From: an uncultured Oscillospiraceae bacterium
GTDB lineage: Bacteria > Bacillota > Clostridia > Oscillospirales > Acutalibacteraceae
Assembly (NCBI GenBank): GCA_910588415.1
Contig: CAJUPK010000046.1
Coordinates: 1 to 15,765 of the forward strand
Reading direction: 5' to 3'
DNA length: 15,765 nt
Numbering within the stretch: the stretch's first letter is position 1; every line of letters begins with the position of its first letter. Of the stretch, positions 5,449 through 12,595 are shown piece after piece. The position numbers and the translations under genes are program-made. A model generated the notes under the pieces. The model searched no databases. It saw only the letters and a list, made by a program, of their open reading frames with translations, and was not told where the DNA came from.

Positions 5449-7119
5449 CTACATCGAGCGAAGGCGGAAGGCTTTGACCAGCTGCTTCAACAGGTTTGCC
5501 TGGGCGCTGAGCTCTTGGCTGGTAGCCGCGCTCTCCTCCGCGGTGGAGGAATTGGTCTGCACAACGCTGGTGATCTGCCCAATTTGATCCTGGATCTGTT
5601 CCACCGCGTCTGCCTGGGTTCGGGCGTCAGAGGAAATCTCGTTGATGGTTTCCACCATCTCGTGGGCGCCAGCCACTACGCTTTCCAGCTGTTTCGCGGT
5701 GGCGTCCGCAATTTGTGTTCCCTGGTTCACCGCGGCTATAGAGCGGCCAATCAGCGCGGAGGTGGACTGAGAGGCTTCCGCGCTTTTAGCCGCCAGGCTG
5801 CGGACTTCGTCAGCAACAACAGCAAAGCCTTTTCCTGCCGTACCAGCGCGGGCGGCCTCTACAGCGGCGTTTAAAGCAAGGATATTGGTTTGGAAAGCAA
5901 TGTCTTCAATGGTTTTGATGATATTTCCAATCTCATGGGAACTATCGGTGATCTCCTTCATGGCGGCTATCATTTCCCGCATCTTCTGGTTCCCCTCGGT
6001 CAGCTGGGTACCCATCCCGTCCACCTGCTCCCGGGCATGCTGGACACTTTCTGCGGTCTGCTTAACGCTTACCGTGACAGAGCGCATGGTGCTCTCCAAC
6101 TCCTCCACAGCGCCCGTCTGTTCCATAGAACCCTGGCTAAGCGCCTGGGCAGCAGTGGACATCTGCTCGGCTCCGCCGGAGACATGTTCCGCGCTGGTGA
6201 CAATCTGCCCCACGGTGCTGTTGAGCCTTTGGAGAATATCGTTTAAGGATGTGCGGATAGCCGAGAAATCCCCAATATACTCCTGGGTGATCTGTGCTGT
6301 CAAGTCGCCGTTGGCAATGGCCTCCAGGGTGCTGGAGATCTCTCCAATATAATTTCTCAGGCGGCTGATGGTATGGTCAAAGCTTTGAGACAGAACCCCT
6401 ATTTCATCGTTGGAATCGATTTCCGTCATAATGGACTGGTGTTGGTTCAGCCCCAAATTGCCCTGTTCCATGGTCTGGGCCAGTACGGTCAGGCGGAAAA
6501 GAGGATTGGACACAGACCGTTTGATGTAGGCCCCGATGATCAAAATCCCGACCAGAATCAGCACAATGCCGGCCAGGCAGGACAGCGCAATGGTCAGGCT
6601 GATCTGCTGTGCGGCAGAGGACATAGAGATGCCGGCAAAAATCAGGCCGTCCACCTGGCCGTTGGCATCCCGGGTGGGGGCGTAAGAGCAAAGATGCGTT
6701 TCCCCCAAAATGGTGGCCTGCCCAACATAACTTTTGCCCTGTTTCAGCACGATGTCAGAGATGTCGCTGGCAAGGCGGGTGCCTACAGCTCTCTGACCGT
6801 TCTGCTGAATGGTGGTGTATGCCCGTTCGTCTCCGTGAAAAATGGTAAACTCACACCCCATTTCCTGCTTGAGCGCGTCTAAAAGCCCGGTTTTGTCCTC
6901 ATCGCCGGAATAGGCTGCCAGTTCATAGGCCAGCACATTGGTGCCGCTGACACATTCGTTTTGCATCATGGACATGGTAAGCCGGTAAAACATCAGTACG
7001 CAGATCACCACTACCAAAGTAATGCTTACGCCCAACATGGCCGCAACGAGGTTTCCCACTTTGCGGCCAATCCGTTTGATTTTTTGATGATCCTTTCCGC
7101 TGTGTGCAATAGGTGCCAT
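5449..7119 (-). CDS. Methyl-accepting chemotaxis protein
   Basis: A 556-residue transmembrane receptor with the usual order. A basic cytoplasmic start is followed by membrane helix 1 (about 23-46), an extracellular sensor of roughly 125 residues (47-171, size suggesting a single Cache-type domain), membrane helix 2 (about 173-198), a HAMP domain (199-252) and a second HAMP-like stretch. The long coiled-coil signalling domain carries the highly conserved hairpin tip DIAFQTNILALNAAVEAARA (about 406-425) and GKGFAVVADEVRSLA. It should bind CheW/CheA; the ligand is unknown. The frame is open three codons further to a GTG (7128), but AGGAG lies eight bases before the ATG at 7119, so I start there. 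No other chemotaxis or flagellar gene is in the window, so it is an orphan receptor with its own terminator. Confidence 0.95.
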   Translation of the reverse strand: MAPIAHSGKDHQKIKRIGRKVGNLVAAMLGVSITLVVVICVLMFYRLTMSMMQNECVSGTNVLAYELAAYSGDEDKTGLLDALKQEMGCEFTIFHGDERAYTTIQQNGQRAVGTRLASDISDIVLKQGKSYVGQATILGETHLCSYAPTRDANGQVDGLIFAGISMSSAAQQISLTIALSCLAGIVLILVGILIIGAYIKRSVSNPLFRLTVLAQTMEQGNLGLNQHQSIMTEIDSNDEIGVLSQSFDHTISRLRNYIGEISSTLEAIANGDLTAQITQEYIGDFSAIRTSLNDILQRLNSTVGQIVTSAEHVSGGAEQMSTAAQALSQGSMEQTGAVEELESTMRSVTVSVKQTAESVQHAREQVDGMGTQLTEGNQKMREMIAAMKEITDSSHEIGNIIKTIEDIAFQTNILALNAAVEAARAGTAGKGFAVVADEVRSLAAKSAEASQSTSALIGRSIAAVNQGTQIADATAKQLESVVAGAHEMVETINEISSDARTQADAVEQIQDQIGQITSVVQTNSSTAEESAATSQELSAQANLLKQLVKAFRLRSM

Positions 7120-7128
7120 ATAGTTCAC

Positions 7129-7784
7129 TCCTGATCTCTCTATGCAATAAATAATTATAAGAATGTAGTTGCGATTCGTAAGATTTCCCCTAGAAGCCCT
7201 GAAAGGCTCCTGCTGGGCCGCGTCCGGGCCTCTTGCTGTACAACCTGGTTCAGCACCGCCAAAGCCACCGGATAGGTCCCTGTAGAGGGGGCCCTGGTAA
7301 GGGCAATGCCTTTGGGATCAGCGTCTGCCGCCAGGGGCCGCTGGGTTCCTTCCATGGGAGAAAGCGGCACAGGCTCTCTAAGGGGAAAACCCCATGGTGC
7401 TCCTTTCGCTGATCGTTACGCGCTTCACCGCGTTTCTGCTGCCCTTGCTGGAGGGACAGCTGGCAGGGGGTGGCTGTATTCCCGTCACATTCCCGTCACT
7501 CCTTTTCTGCATGATTTTGCTGTAATTAAGCAGGATAAAAGCCGCTCGGCCCACCCGTCCGGCGCCGGGTGATAGGCTGAACGGGGGAACGATAGGCTTT
7601 ATAATTTAAGTATACCACAAATTGACTATAAAGGAAAGTGTTTTTTATGAGGAAAGCAGGTCCACAAACCGAAATGCCGGCGTACCTGCCAGCCTCCGCT
7701 GGAGAGTTCGTGGTCCAGATGCAGAGTTTTTTCGTCCGCTGTTTCATGTGTGCGCATTTCATGGTCCTTTTTGATATGGAGTGC
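7129..7784. other. Long gene-free stretch, function unknown
   Basis: About 650 bases upstream of the divergent chemotaxis receptor hold no gene I can support. A minus-strand TATAAT (7154-7159) close to the receptor start could be its -10, but no -35 is seen. Open frames at 7155-7370 (minus) and 7638-7910 (plus) lack recognisable domains. CACCCG / CGGGTG at 7552-7571 could form a hairpin. A TATAAT at 7600-7605 has no good -35. The stretch may be decayed coding DNA. Confidence 0.4.
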
Positions 7785-7843
7785 TTGTCACGGAGAGAAT
7801 TGTATGCTATATTAGTGAAAAGAATTAGTGAAAAGATTTTCAC
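7785..7843 (+). promoter_or_regulatory. Promoter with tandem repeat and palindromic operator-like site
   Basis: TTGTCA (7785-7790) and TATATT (7808-7813) are separated by exactly 17 bases, a good sigma-A promoter. The 13-base unit ATTAGTGAAAAGA occurs twice in perfect tandem (7811-7823 and 7824-7836), starting inside the -10 and covering the start site. The second copy is part of a perfect palindrome, GTGAAAAGATTTTCAC (7828-7843). A repressor bound here would block transcription, so this is probably an operator; the regulator is unknown. The only downstream gene is the phospholipase C-like gene at 8009. Confidence 0.6.
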
Positions 7844-8008
7844 CCAGGCAGCCATGTGGTCTGGTTCCAACAGGACAAAAGGCCACTGGAGAACGGGGCT
7901 GCCTGTATGACGGAAAAAGCACAGGCAAATCCCCCGTAAAGGCCAAAGGCGGGTCTTTATAGGGTACTGCTTACCAATCTTTCAATTTAAGAAAAGGGGA
8001 CGAGGAAA
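7820..8008 (+). other. Structured mRNA leader of the phospholipase C-like gene
   Basis: The predicted leader is almost 190 bases. CAGGCAGCC (7845-7853) and GGCTGCCTG (7897-7905) form a perfect 9-bp closing stem, inside which GTGGTC (7856-7861) pairs with GGCCAC (7881-7886, one G-U pair). A short ORF of 18 codons starting at the ATG at 7854 lies inside this structure but has no clear Shine-Dalgarno site. Downstream, CCCG...CGGG and GGTA...TTACC (about 7938-7977) may form further small hairpins. I could not match it to a known riboswitch class. Confidence 0.4.
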
Positions 8009-8638
8009 TTGGCATTGCCTATGGTTCATCTGGGAGCGGCAGAGGCCGCCAGGAAGCATGTAGAGATACACAGTCTGCCGTCGTACTATTTGGGGGCGAT
8101 TGCCCCGGACGGGGTCCATATGCTGGAGGGATACACCAGCCAGATGAAAGACCAGTCTCATCTGGGCACCCGGCGCAGCTGCGGCACAGAGCCTGTGACG
8201 GAGTTTTTGCGCCGGCTGCCGGAATTCGGGGACCGGGACTATGCCCTGGGATACGCGGTGCATATCCTGACGGATATTGAGTGGAAGGACTCCTTTCTGG
8301 GGGAGTTCCGGCGGCGGTATCAAGCGGACCCCTCGCCTCTGCAGGAGAGGGACAAGGCATACTATAACGACGCGGATCAGGTCGACCTGGAGCTGTACCG
8401 CACCTGGGAGAAGCGGGAGGAAGTCTGGCAGGCGCTGGAATCCGCCGGGGGCTGTGAGCTGCCTGGTATTCTTCCCAAAAAGGCGGCCCAGCTGTGGAAT
8501 ACCCGCACCCTGAACTGGTACGGCGAGCCCAGGCACTTTGAAATCCCCCTCCGGTATATGAGCCTGGATGAGGTGGCAGAGTTTATGGAGCGTGTGGGGA
8601 AAGACTGCGGCTGCTTTATCCAAAAGGTGCTGGCCTGA
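8009..8638 (+). CDS. Zinc-dependent phospholipase C family protein
   Basis: A 209-residue protein resembling the PF00882-type zinc-dependent phospholipase C / S1-P1 nuclease fold. GAIAPDG at 29-35, a His near the N-terminus (MVHL), His51 in DQSHLGT and the YALGYAVHILTDIEWKDSF segment (79-97; His85 and Asp89) are the zinc-ligand positions expected for the family. Homologues in gut Clostridia are intracellular hypothetical proteins; there is no signal peptide here, so extracellular lipase activity is doubtful. The start is a TTG: the codon at 8009 follows AAGGGG by nine bases, while a TTG at 8015 follows GAGG by nine and would give MPMVHL. Either is possible. The gene has its own promoter, an operator-like palindrome and a structured leader. 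Confidence 0.75.
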   Translation: MALPMVHLGAAEAARKHVEIHSLPSYYLGAIAPDGVHMLEGYTSQMKDQSHLGTRRSCGTEPVTEFLRRLPEFGDRDYALGYAVHILTDIEWKDSFLGEFRRRYQADPSPLQERDKAYYNDADQVDLELYRTWEKREEVWQALESAGGCELPGILPKKAAQLWNTRTLNWYGEPRHFEIPLRYMSLDEVAEFMERVGKDCGCFIQKVLA

Positions 8639-8672
8639 TAACTCCCTGCTGTAAGAAGGACATAGGAGCTTT

Positions 8673-8786
8673 ATGGAAGGAACAAATCTATGCAAGGGCT
8701 GCCGCACCGCCCAGCCGGAGAGGGGGACAGCGGCGCGGCGGGAGCAGGGGGAGAGTATTCCCTGGGAGAACCGCATATGCGCATAG
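8673..8786 (+). CDS. Possible 37-residue CxxC protein
   Basis: A short ORF, MEGTNLCKGCRTAQPERG to PWENRICA, lies between the phospholipase C-like gene and the convergent nucleoside hydrolase. AGGAG precedes the ATG by only four bases, which is short but usable. CKGC at 7-10 plus Cys36 could bind zinc or form a disulfide. The protein is basic and no family is recognised. Its 3' end lies 27 bases from the nucleoside hydrolase stop. It may be chance; conservation of the frame in relatives would decide. Confidence 0.2.
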   Translation: MEGTNLCKGCRTAQPERGTAARREQGESIPWENRICA

Positions 8787-8812
8787 GAACAACCGGTGGA
8801 GATGGGATATGG

Positions 8813-9697
8813 TTACCGGGGCCGCAATACTTCGCCTAAAATATGATAAAAGCGTTCCCGGTCCACGGAGCGGGCGATTTCCACGTTTCCTGCAGGGCTG
8901 GGCGTAAAGGCCGTGCCGCCCATATGGGGCGCATGGTCTGTCTCTACCGAAACCCATCCCCGTTCAAAGGTGCAGATATCTGGATGGAATACCAAAACCG
9001 CCGCCAAGGGGTCATGAAGGGTCAGCTTGCCTGTACTCTCCAGCCACGGGCCGCCAAAGTCCCGTACAGCGTCCGCCAAAGGGTCGTGGGCTGGGAGCAG
9101 GCGGTGTGCCCTGTCCGCCGGTATGGTTAATTGGTCTGTCACCTCTAACGGCACAGCCCGGTGGGTGGCTGTGCCCAGGGAAAAGACCTCTTTAGAGGCC
9201 AGGGGGTCTGCCCAGGAATTCCAGTTATAATAGGGGTCTGGCAGAGGTTCCGCGCCAAAGTACCCATTCATGGTGTACAGTCCTTTCAGCAAGCCAGGCG
9301 CGTCTGGATACTGCCGGCACAGCGCCGCAATATTTGTCATGTTGCCAATGCCTATGAGTATAACCTCGTGGGCATTTTTTTGTATCAGCTGGTATAAAAA
9401 CCCTGGCGCGTCGCCCTTTTGAAAATGCCTGTGGGGCCAGTTCTGCAGGGCCCCCGCTCCTTCCGGCGTTGGATAGACAGGGATAGGCTGGAGAGGCCTG
9501 TCCATTCCCGCGGCAATGGGAACGGTTCTCCCCGCTGCCTGGCAGATGGCGTCCGCTACAGCGGCCCGCTTTTCCGCCTCTCCGCATACAGTGGTGATCC
9601 CCAGCAGCTGGCAGCGCGGTTCCCGCAGTAAGTAGGCCAGGCAGAGCGCGTCGTCAATATCGCCGCCAATATCAGTGTCCAGCAAAATCTTTATCAT
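8813..9697 (-). CDS. Inosine-uridine preferring nucleoside hydrolase
   Basis: A 294-residue protein of the usual length for this family. It opens with the calcium-binding signature DTDIGGDIDD (7-16) and has GIGNMTN at 116-122, NWNSWADP at 158-165 and LHDP at 227-230, the positions that bind calcium and the ribose. Such enzymes split the N-glycosidic bond of purine or pyrimidine nucleosides to give ribose and free base in the cytosol, for salvage. Specificity cannot be told. The ATG follows AGGAG by about nine bases (9707-9711 on the plus strand). A 263-bp inverted-repeat element starts only 26 bases upstream of the start codon, so its promoter must lie within or beyond that element. No other salvage gene is adjacent. 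Confidence 0.9.
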   Translation of the reverse strand: MIKILLDTDIGGDIDDALCLAYLLREPRCQLLGITTVCGEAEKRAAVADAICQAAGRTVPIAAGMDRPLQPIPVYPTPEGAGALQNWPHRHFQKGDAPGFLYQLIQKNAHEVILIGIGNMTNIAALCRQYPDAPGLLKGLYTMNGYFGAEPLPDPYYNWNSWADPLASKEVFSLGTATHRAVPLEVTDQLTIPADRAHRLLPAHDPLADAVRDFGGPWLESTGKLTLHDPLAAVLVFHPDICTFERGWVSVETDHAPHMGGTAFTPSPAGNVEIARSVDRERFYHILGEVLRPR

Positions 9698-9723
9698 GGA
9701 TAGAGGCTCCTTTCTAAATGATA

Positions 9724-9986
9724 GAGTCTGTTTGAAAACTCCGGAAACCTGTGGCCGGAAACAGTGCCTTCCGCGTCAAAAGCCCGGGGTTTTTCTGGAA
9801 GCTCCTGGTTCCTGGCAAATCCCCCGCTTTTCTCTGGTTTTCAAGCAGGTGGTCCGGGGTGTCCGACCTTTCTTAGTGGGTAAAAAAATTGGTTTCCTAT
9901 AGGGGCAATGAGAAAACCCGGACCACCTGGGGAATTTCCTTGCTTTGCTCCATACATCCGGCCTTTTCGGTTTTTCAAACAAATCC
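9724..9986. mobile_element. 263-bp TA-flanked inverted-repeat element (MITE-like)
   Basis: The left end, TA|GAGTCTGTTTGAAAAC, and the right end on the minus strand, TA|GGATTTGTTTGAAAAAC, form an imperfect terminal inverted repeat that continues to GGCCGG on both sides. Both ends abut TA (9722-9723 and 9987-9988), as expected for a TA target duplication. Inside, CAGGTGGTCCGGG and CCCGGACCACCTG form a perfect 13-bp inverted repeat, so the whole element could fold into a long hairpin. It has no credible gene. It sits between the divergent nucleoside hydrolase and GntR genes. The end motif is shared with copies at 35-50 and 2084-2209. The TA duplication resembles IS630/Tc1-type transposition; the parent transposase is not in the window. 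Confidence 0.65.
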
Positions 9987-10065
9987 TAGCTTTACGCTTA
10001 TTTTACTATAAGCCGGGAACAGCCGCAAGACTGCAAAGGAGGATAAAAAATTTTTTGATTCCCTC

Positions 10066-10094
10066 TTGACAAGGCATGGGGGCAGTGGTATACT
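10066..10094 (+). promoter_or_regulatory. Promoter of the GntR-ABC operon
   Basis: TTGACA (10066-10071) and TATACT (10089-10094) are separated by exactly 17 bases, with TGG directly before the -10 (extended -10). This is a strong sigma-A promoter. Transcription should start near 10101, at the edge of the operator. Confidence 0.9.
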
Positions 10095-10102
10095 ACTCGC
10101 AT

Positions 10103-10126
10103 AGTTAGTTACTTGAGTAGTTAACT
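10103..10126. promoter_or_regulatory. Operator of the GntR regulator
   Basis: AGTTAGTTACT and AGTAGTTAACT form an inverted repeat around TG, with nine of eleven positions complementary. It lies immediately after the -10, across the transcription start and just before the gntR gene. This is the typical site for autorepression by a YtrA-type GntR dimer; binding is inferred. Confidence 0.7.
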
Positions 10127-10146
10127 GCTTTAGAAGGGGGGTACAC

Positions 10147-10566
10147 ATGCAAAAGCTGGATTTCAGTGGGGAAAAACCCATTTTTCTGCAAATCGCCGAG
10201 AGCTTGGAGGACGCGGTGCTGTCCGGCGCGCTGCCGGAGGGGGAACAGCTGCCCTCTATCACAGAACTTTCTGTGCGGTACACCATCAATCCCGCCACAG
10301 CCCTCAAGGGCATCAACCTGTTGGTAGACCAGGGCGCGGCCTATAAGAAGCGGGGCGTGGGCATGTTTGTGGCCAAAGGAGCCCAGGATTTGCTGAGAAA
10401 AAAGCGCCAGGGGGAGTTTGCCGGCCGCTTTGTGGCGGCCATGGTGGCGGAGGCCAAACGGCTGGGGCTGACCCGGCAGGAACTGCTGGATATGGTAGCG
10501 CTGGAATTTGACAGCGCAGAGAAAGGAAGAGAAGAGAATGTCGATACAGCTACAGAACATTTCTAA
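10147..10566 (+). CDS. GntR-family regulator, YtrA subfamily
   Basis: A 139-residue protein. Its N-terminal winged helix (about 10-77) shows the GntR pattern: PIFLQIAESLEDAVLSGALP, GEQLPSITELSVRYTINPAT, then the wing RGVGMFVAKG. The C-terminal 60 residues are short and helical with no ligand-binding domain, as in the YtrA group, whose members usually repress a neighbouring ABC transporter operon. GGGGGG lies five bases before the ATG. The gene is first in the operon, behind a strong promoter and a palindromic operator, and its 3' end overlaps the ABC ATPase gene by 29 bases, so the two are translated together. The inducing signal is unknown; in Bacillus the YtrA regulon answers to certain cell-wall antibiotics. 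Confidence 0.9.
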   Translation: MQKLDFSGEKPIFLQIAESLEDAVLSGALPEGEQLPSITELSVRYTINPATALKGINLLVDQGAAYKKRGVGMFVAKGAQDLLRKKRQGEFAGRFVAAMVAEAKRLGLTRQELLDMVALEFDSAEKGREENVDTATEHF

Positions 10567-11389
10567 ACGCTTTGGACAGGTGCAGGCCCTAAAGGGGGTC
10601 AGCGTTGGGTTTGAGGAGAATCGGATTTACGGCCTGCTGGGCCGCAACGGCGCGGGGAAGTCCACCCTGCTGAACGTCTTGACAAACCGGGTGTTCCCCG
10701 ACACGGGAACCGTGCGGATAGACGGGGAAGAGGGCTGGGAAAACGACCGGGCGCAGTCTAAAATTTTTTTGATGAGCGAGACCACATTGCACCCGGACTC
10801 TATGCGGGTGAATGGGGCCTTTCGGTGGGCAAGGGCCTTTTACCCCCAGTTTGACGGGGATTACGCCATGAAGCTTCTGGGAGATTTTGGCCTGGCCCCC
10901 CACTCGAAGATTTCCGGGCTGTCTACAGGTTACCGCTCCATTTTTAAGCTGATTCTGGCCTTATCGGTAAATGTGCCGTATGTGCTGCTGGATGAGCCTG
11001 TGCTGGGGCTGGACGCCAACCACCGGGAGCTTTTCTACAAGCGCCTGCTGGAAAAGTACGGGGAAAACCCCTTCACCGTGGTACTCTCCACCCATTTGAT
11101 TGAAGAGGTGGCAAACCTGGTGGAGGACGTGGTGATCGTCAAGGATGGAGAGGTTCTGCGGCAGGAGTCCCGGGAGACTTTGCTGGCCGGGGGCTACACG
11201 GTCTCTGGCGGGGCCGCGGCAGTGGAGGCCTATATACAGGACAAAAAGACGCTGGGGGTGGATGTTTTGGGCGGCCTGCGCACAGCCTATGTGCTGGGCA
11301 CCCCGGAGAAAGGCACCCAGGCTGCCAAGGACCTGGAGTTCGGCCCCATGGACCTGCAGAAGCTGTTCATTCAGCTGACCAATTCGTAA
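10538..11389 (+). CDS. ABC transporter ATP-binding protein (YtrB-like)
   Basis: A 283-residue ABC ATPase: Walker A GRNGAGKST (35-43), signature LSTGYRS (128-134) in place of the common LSGGQ, Walker B VLLDEP (149-154) with D-loop LGLD, and switch His186 in STHLIEE. A divergent signature of this type is usual in the YtrB and drug/lantibiotic-type exporter groups. After about residue 210 comes a C-terminal extension of about 70 residues with no assigned function. The frame is open to 10508, but the ATG at 10538 follows AAGGA by ten bases and starts at the family's normal MSIQLQNISKRFG. It overlaps gntR by 29 bases. It would power the membrane protein at 11546; the 156 bases between contain a hairpin (GCAGCAC / GTGCTGC, 11481-11510) without a T-run. 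Confidence 0.92.
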   Translation: MSIQLQNISKRFGQVQALKGVSVGFEENRIYGLLGRNGAGKSTLLNVLTNRVFPDTGTVRIDGEEGWENDRAQSKIFLMSETTLHPDSMRVNGAFRWARAFYPQFDGDYAMKLLGDFGLAPHSKISGLSTGYRSIFKLILALSVNVPYVLLDEPVLGLDANHRELFYKRLLEKYGENPFTVVLSTHLIEEVANLVEDVVIVKDGEVLRQESRETLLAGGYTVSGGAAAVEAYIQDKKTLGVDVLGGLRTAYVLGTPEKGTQAAKDLEFGPMDLQKLFIQLTNS

Positions 11390-11545
11390 GGCAGGGCCGC
11401 ACAGCAGCCTGGAGTCTTTATACATGACCTGCCTGCGCCTTTTCCATCATGGAGTGAATGCGGTTCAAAGGGCGTGGGCCGCAGCACACAGAATCTTTGT
11501 GCAGTGCTGCCTAAAAATCCTGTTTTATAGAAAAGGGGTATCCCA

Positions 11546-12274
11546 ATGAAACTATATCCATCTTTCCGCTACCAGCTCTGGGACCAGCGCACCGCCATTT
11601 TGATCTATTATGCCATACTGGCCAGTCTGCTTCTGGTGTCCCTGATTGCTATGCCTTTCCTTTCAACGGGGGGGAGTTTCTTTGCTTCTGCCAACGGCGT
11701 AACCGCCGTGACGGTTGTCTTTGCTTTCATCCTGTCTCTGTGCGCCTTTAAAGACAGTTTCCTGATGAACCTTCAACAGGGTATCTCCCGGCGCAGCCAG
11801 TTTTTAGCCCGGCTGGGGGCCATGGGCGTGGTCTGCGCTGTTATGGCTGTGGCAGACGAGGTGTACACCCTGCTGCTTGCGGGGCTTCACATGGCCTTTC
11901 CGGACAGCTTCCTGTCCCATTCCCTCTATGGGATGATATACGGGGATAACAGCGGCTTCGCCATACTGCTCTCCATCATATTTAGCTTTTTCCTCCTGCT
12001 GGCGGTCTGCTCCCTGGGATATCTTGTCACAGTCTTTATGTACCGCCTGAACAAACTGGGCAAGATTATTTTTTGGGTTGGAACTCCCTTTGTATGTATC
12101 CTGTTTCTCTCTCACATTGTCACGCACATGTATGGAAAGCTGGCGGTTTTTCTGGGAAATATAGTTCAGCTGTGCTTTGGCACATTGCCCCGGATGGCGA
12201 TGACCTGTACCCTGGTTACAGCTCTTTTCTCTGCCCTGACCTGGCTGCTTATGCGCCGGGCAGCGGTAAAGTGA
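11546..12274 (+). CDS. Membrane protein, probable ABC permease partner
   Basis: A 242-residue hydrophobic protein with about six predicted membrane helices (roughly 17-38, 49-68, 90-114, 137-163, 172-193 and 218-236), a short N-terminal segment (MKLYPSFRYQLWDQR) and a basic C-terminus. No sequence motif is decisive. The six-helix size and the position directly after a GntR/ABC ATPase pair suit an ABC-2-like permease, as in YtrC/YtrD-type operons. AAAAGGGG lies eight bases before the ATG. It is the last gene before a terminator and should work as a homodimer with the ATPase. The transported substrate is unknown. Confidence 0.75.
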   Translation: MKLYPSFRYQLWDQRTAILIYYAILASLLLVSLIAMPFLSTGGSFFASANGVTAVTVVFAFILSLCAFKDSFLMNLQQGISRRSQFLARLGAMGVVCAVMAVADEVYTLLLAGLHMAFPDSFLSHSLYGMIYGDNSGFAILLSIIFSFFLLLAVCSLGYLVTVFMYRLNKLGKIIFWVGTPFVCILFLSHIVTHMYGKLAVFLGNIVQLCFGTLPRMAMTCTLVTALFSALTWLLMRRAAVK

Positions 12275-12357
12275 AGAAGGGCCCGTTCCTTCTTAGACAA
12301 ATTCTGCCCATTTACCGGTTTTGAGACCAGGAGAGCAGAACCGGTTATGGCATAAGC

Positions 12358-12392
12358 AAGAGGCAAGGCATGGAGTGCGCCTTGCCTCTTTT
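12358..12392 (+). terminator. Terminator of the GntR-ABC operon
   Basis: AAGAGGCAAGGC (12358-12369) and GCCTTGCCTCTT (12379-12390) form a perfect 12-bp stem with a 9-base loop, ending in TTTT. A weaker hairpin lies just before it: ACCGGTT / AACCGGT at 12314-12320 and 12339-12345, extended by CCAT/ATGG. Confidence 0.85.
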
Positions 12393-12450
12393 GCCTGCAA
12401 AAATCAGGGCTGGGCAAATGGTTTATAAAAAGCACGCTGGCTGGGGCCGC

Positions 12451-12479
12451 TTGCGTTTTCATGGGAACTCTGCTATACT
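12451..12479 (+). promoter_or_regulatory. Promoter of larB
   Basis: TTGCGT (12451-12456) and TATACT (12474-12479) are separated by 17 bases, with TGC before the -10 (extended -10). Transcription would start near 12486, giving a leader of about 110 bases. Confidence 0.75.
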
Positions 12480-12512
12480 ATATCGTAATTTCTTGGTTTC
12501 CTGGCGCGTTTT

Positions 12513-12541
12513 ACCGCCCGGGCATGGCATGGGCGGTTTTT
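12513..12541 (+). terminator. Terminator-like hairpin in the larB leader (possible attenuator)
   Basis: ACCGCCC (12513-12519) pairs with GGGCGGT (12531-12537) around an 11-base loop and is followed by a run of five T. It lies after the larB promoter and 55 bases before the larB start, so it would stop the larB transcript unless prevented. GGCG at about 12503-12506 could pair with CGCC in the left arm as a competing structure. It could instead be a leftover terminator. Confidence 0.5.
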
Positions 12542-12595
12542 AGCCCTAAATAGGATTTTATAGGACCGTATATCAATGGAAAAGGAGTTGTCCCC

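Noticed and set aside
5885..6882. Plus-strand ORFs of 118 to 169 codons opposite the chemotaxis receptor
   Set aside because: They are antisense to conserved receptor sequence and show no family of their own.
7155..7370. 71-codon minus-strand ORF upstream of the chemotaxis receptor
   Set aside because: It has no ribosome binding site, a GTG start and no known domain.
7638..7910. 90-codon plus-strand ORF upstream of the phospholipase C-like gene
   Set aside because: It contains the good promoter at 7785-7813 and the stem at 7845-7905, shows no recognisable domain and has only a weak, poorly spaced Shine-Dalgarno site.
7911..7978. Resemblance to a cyclic-di-GMP-I riboswitch (CACAGGCAAA, GTAAAGGCC, GGTA-TTACC)
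   Set aside because: There is no room for the P2 stem between the conserved segments and the key internal bases do not line up, so the likeness is superficial.
10508..10537. Longer start for the ABC ATPase
   Set aside because: The extra ten residues start from a TTG inside gntR without a ribosome binding site; the family start fits the ATG at 10538.
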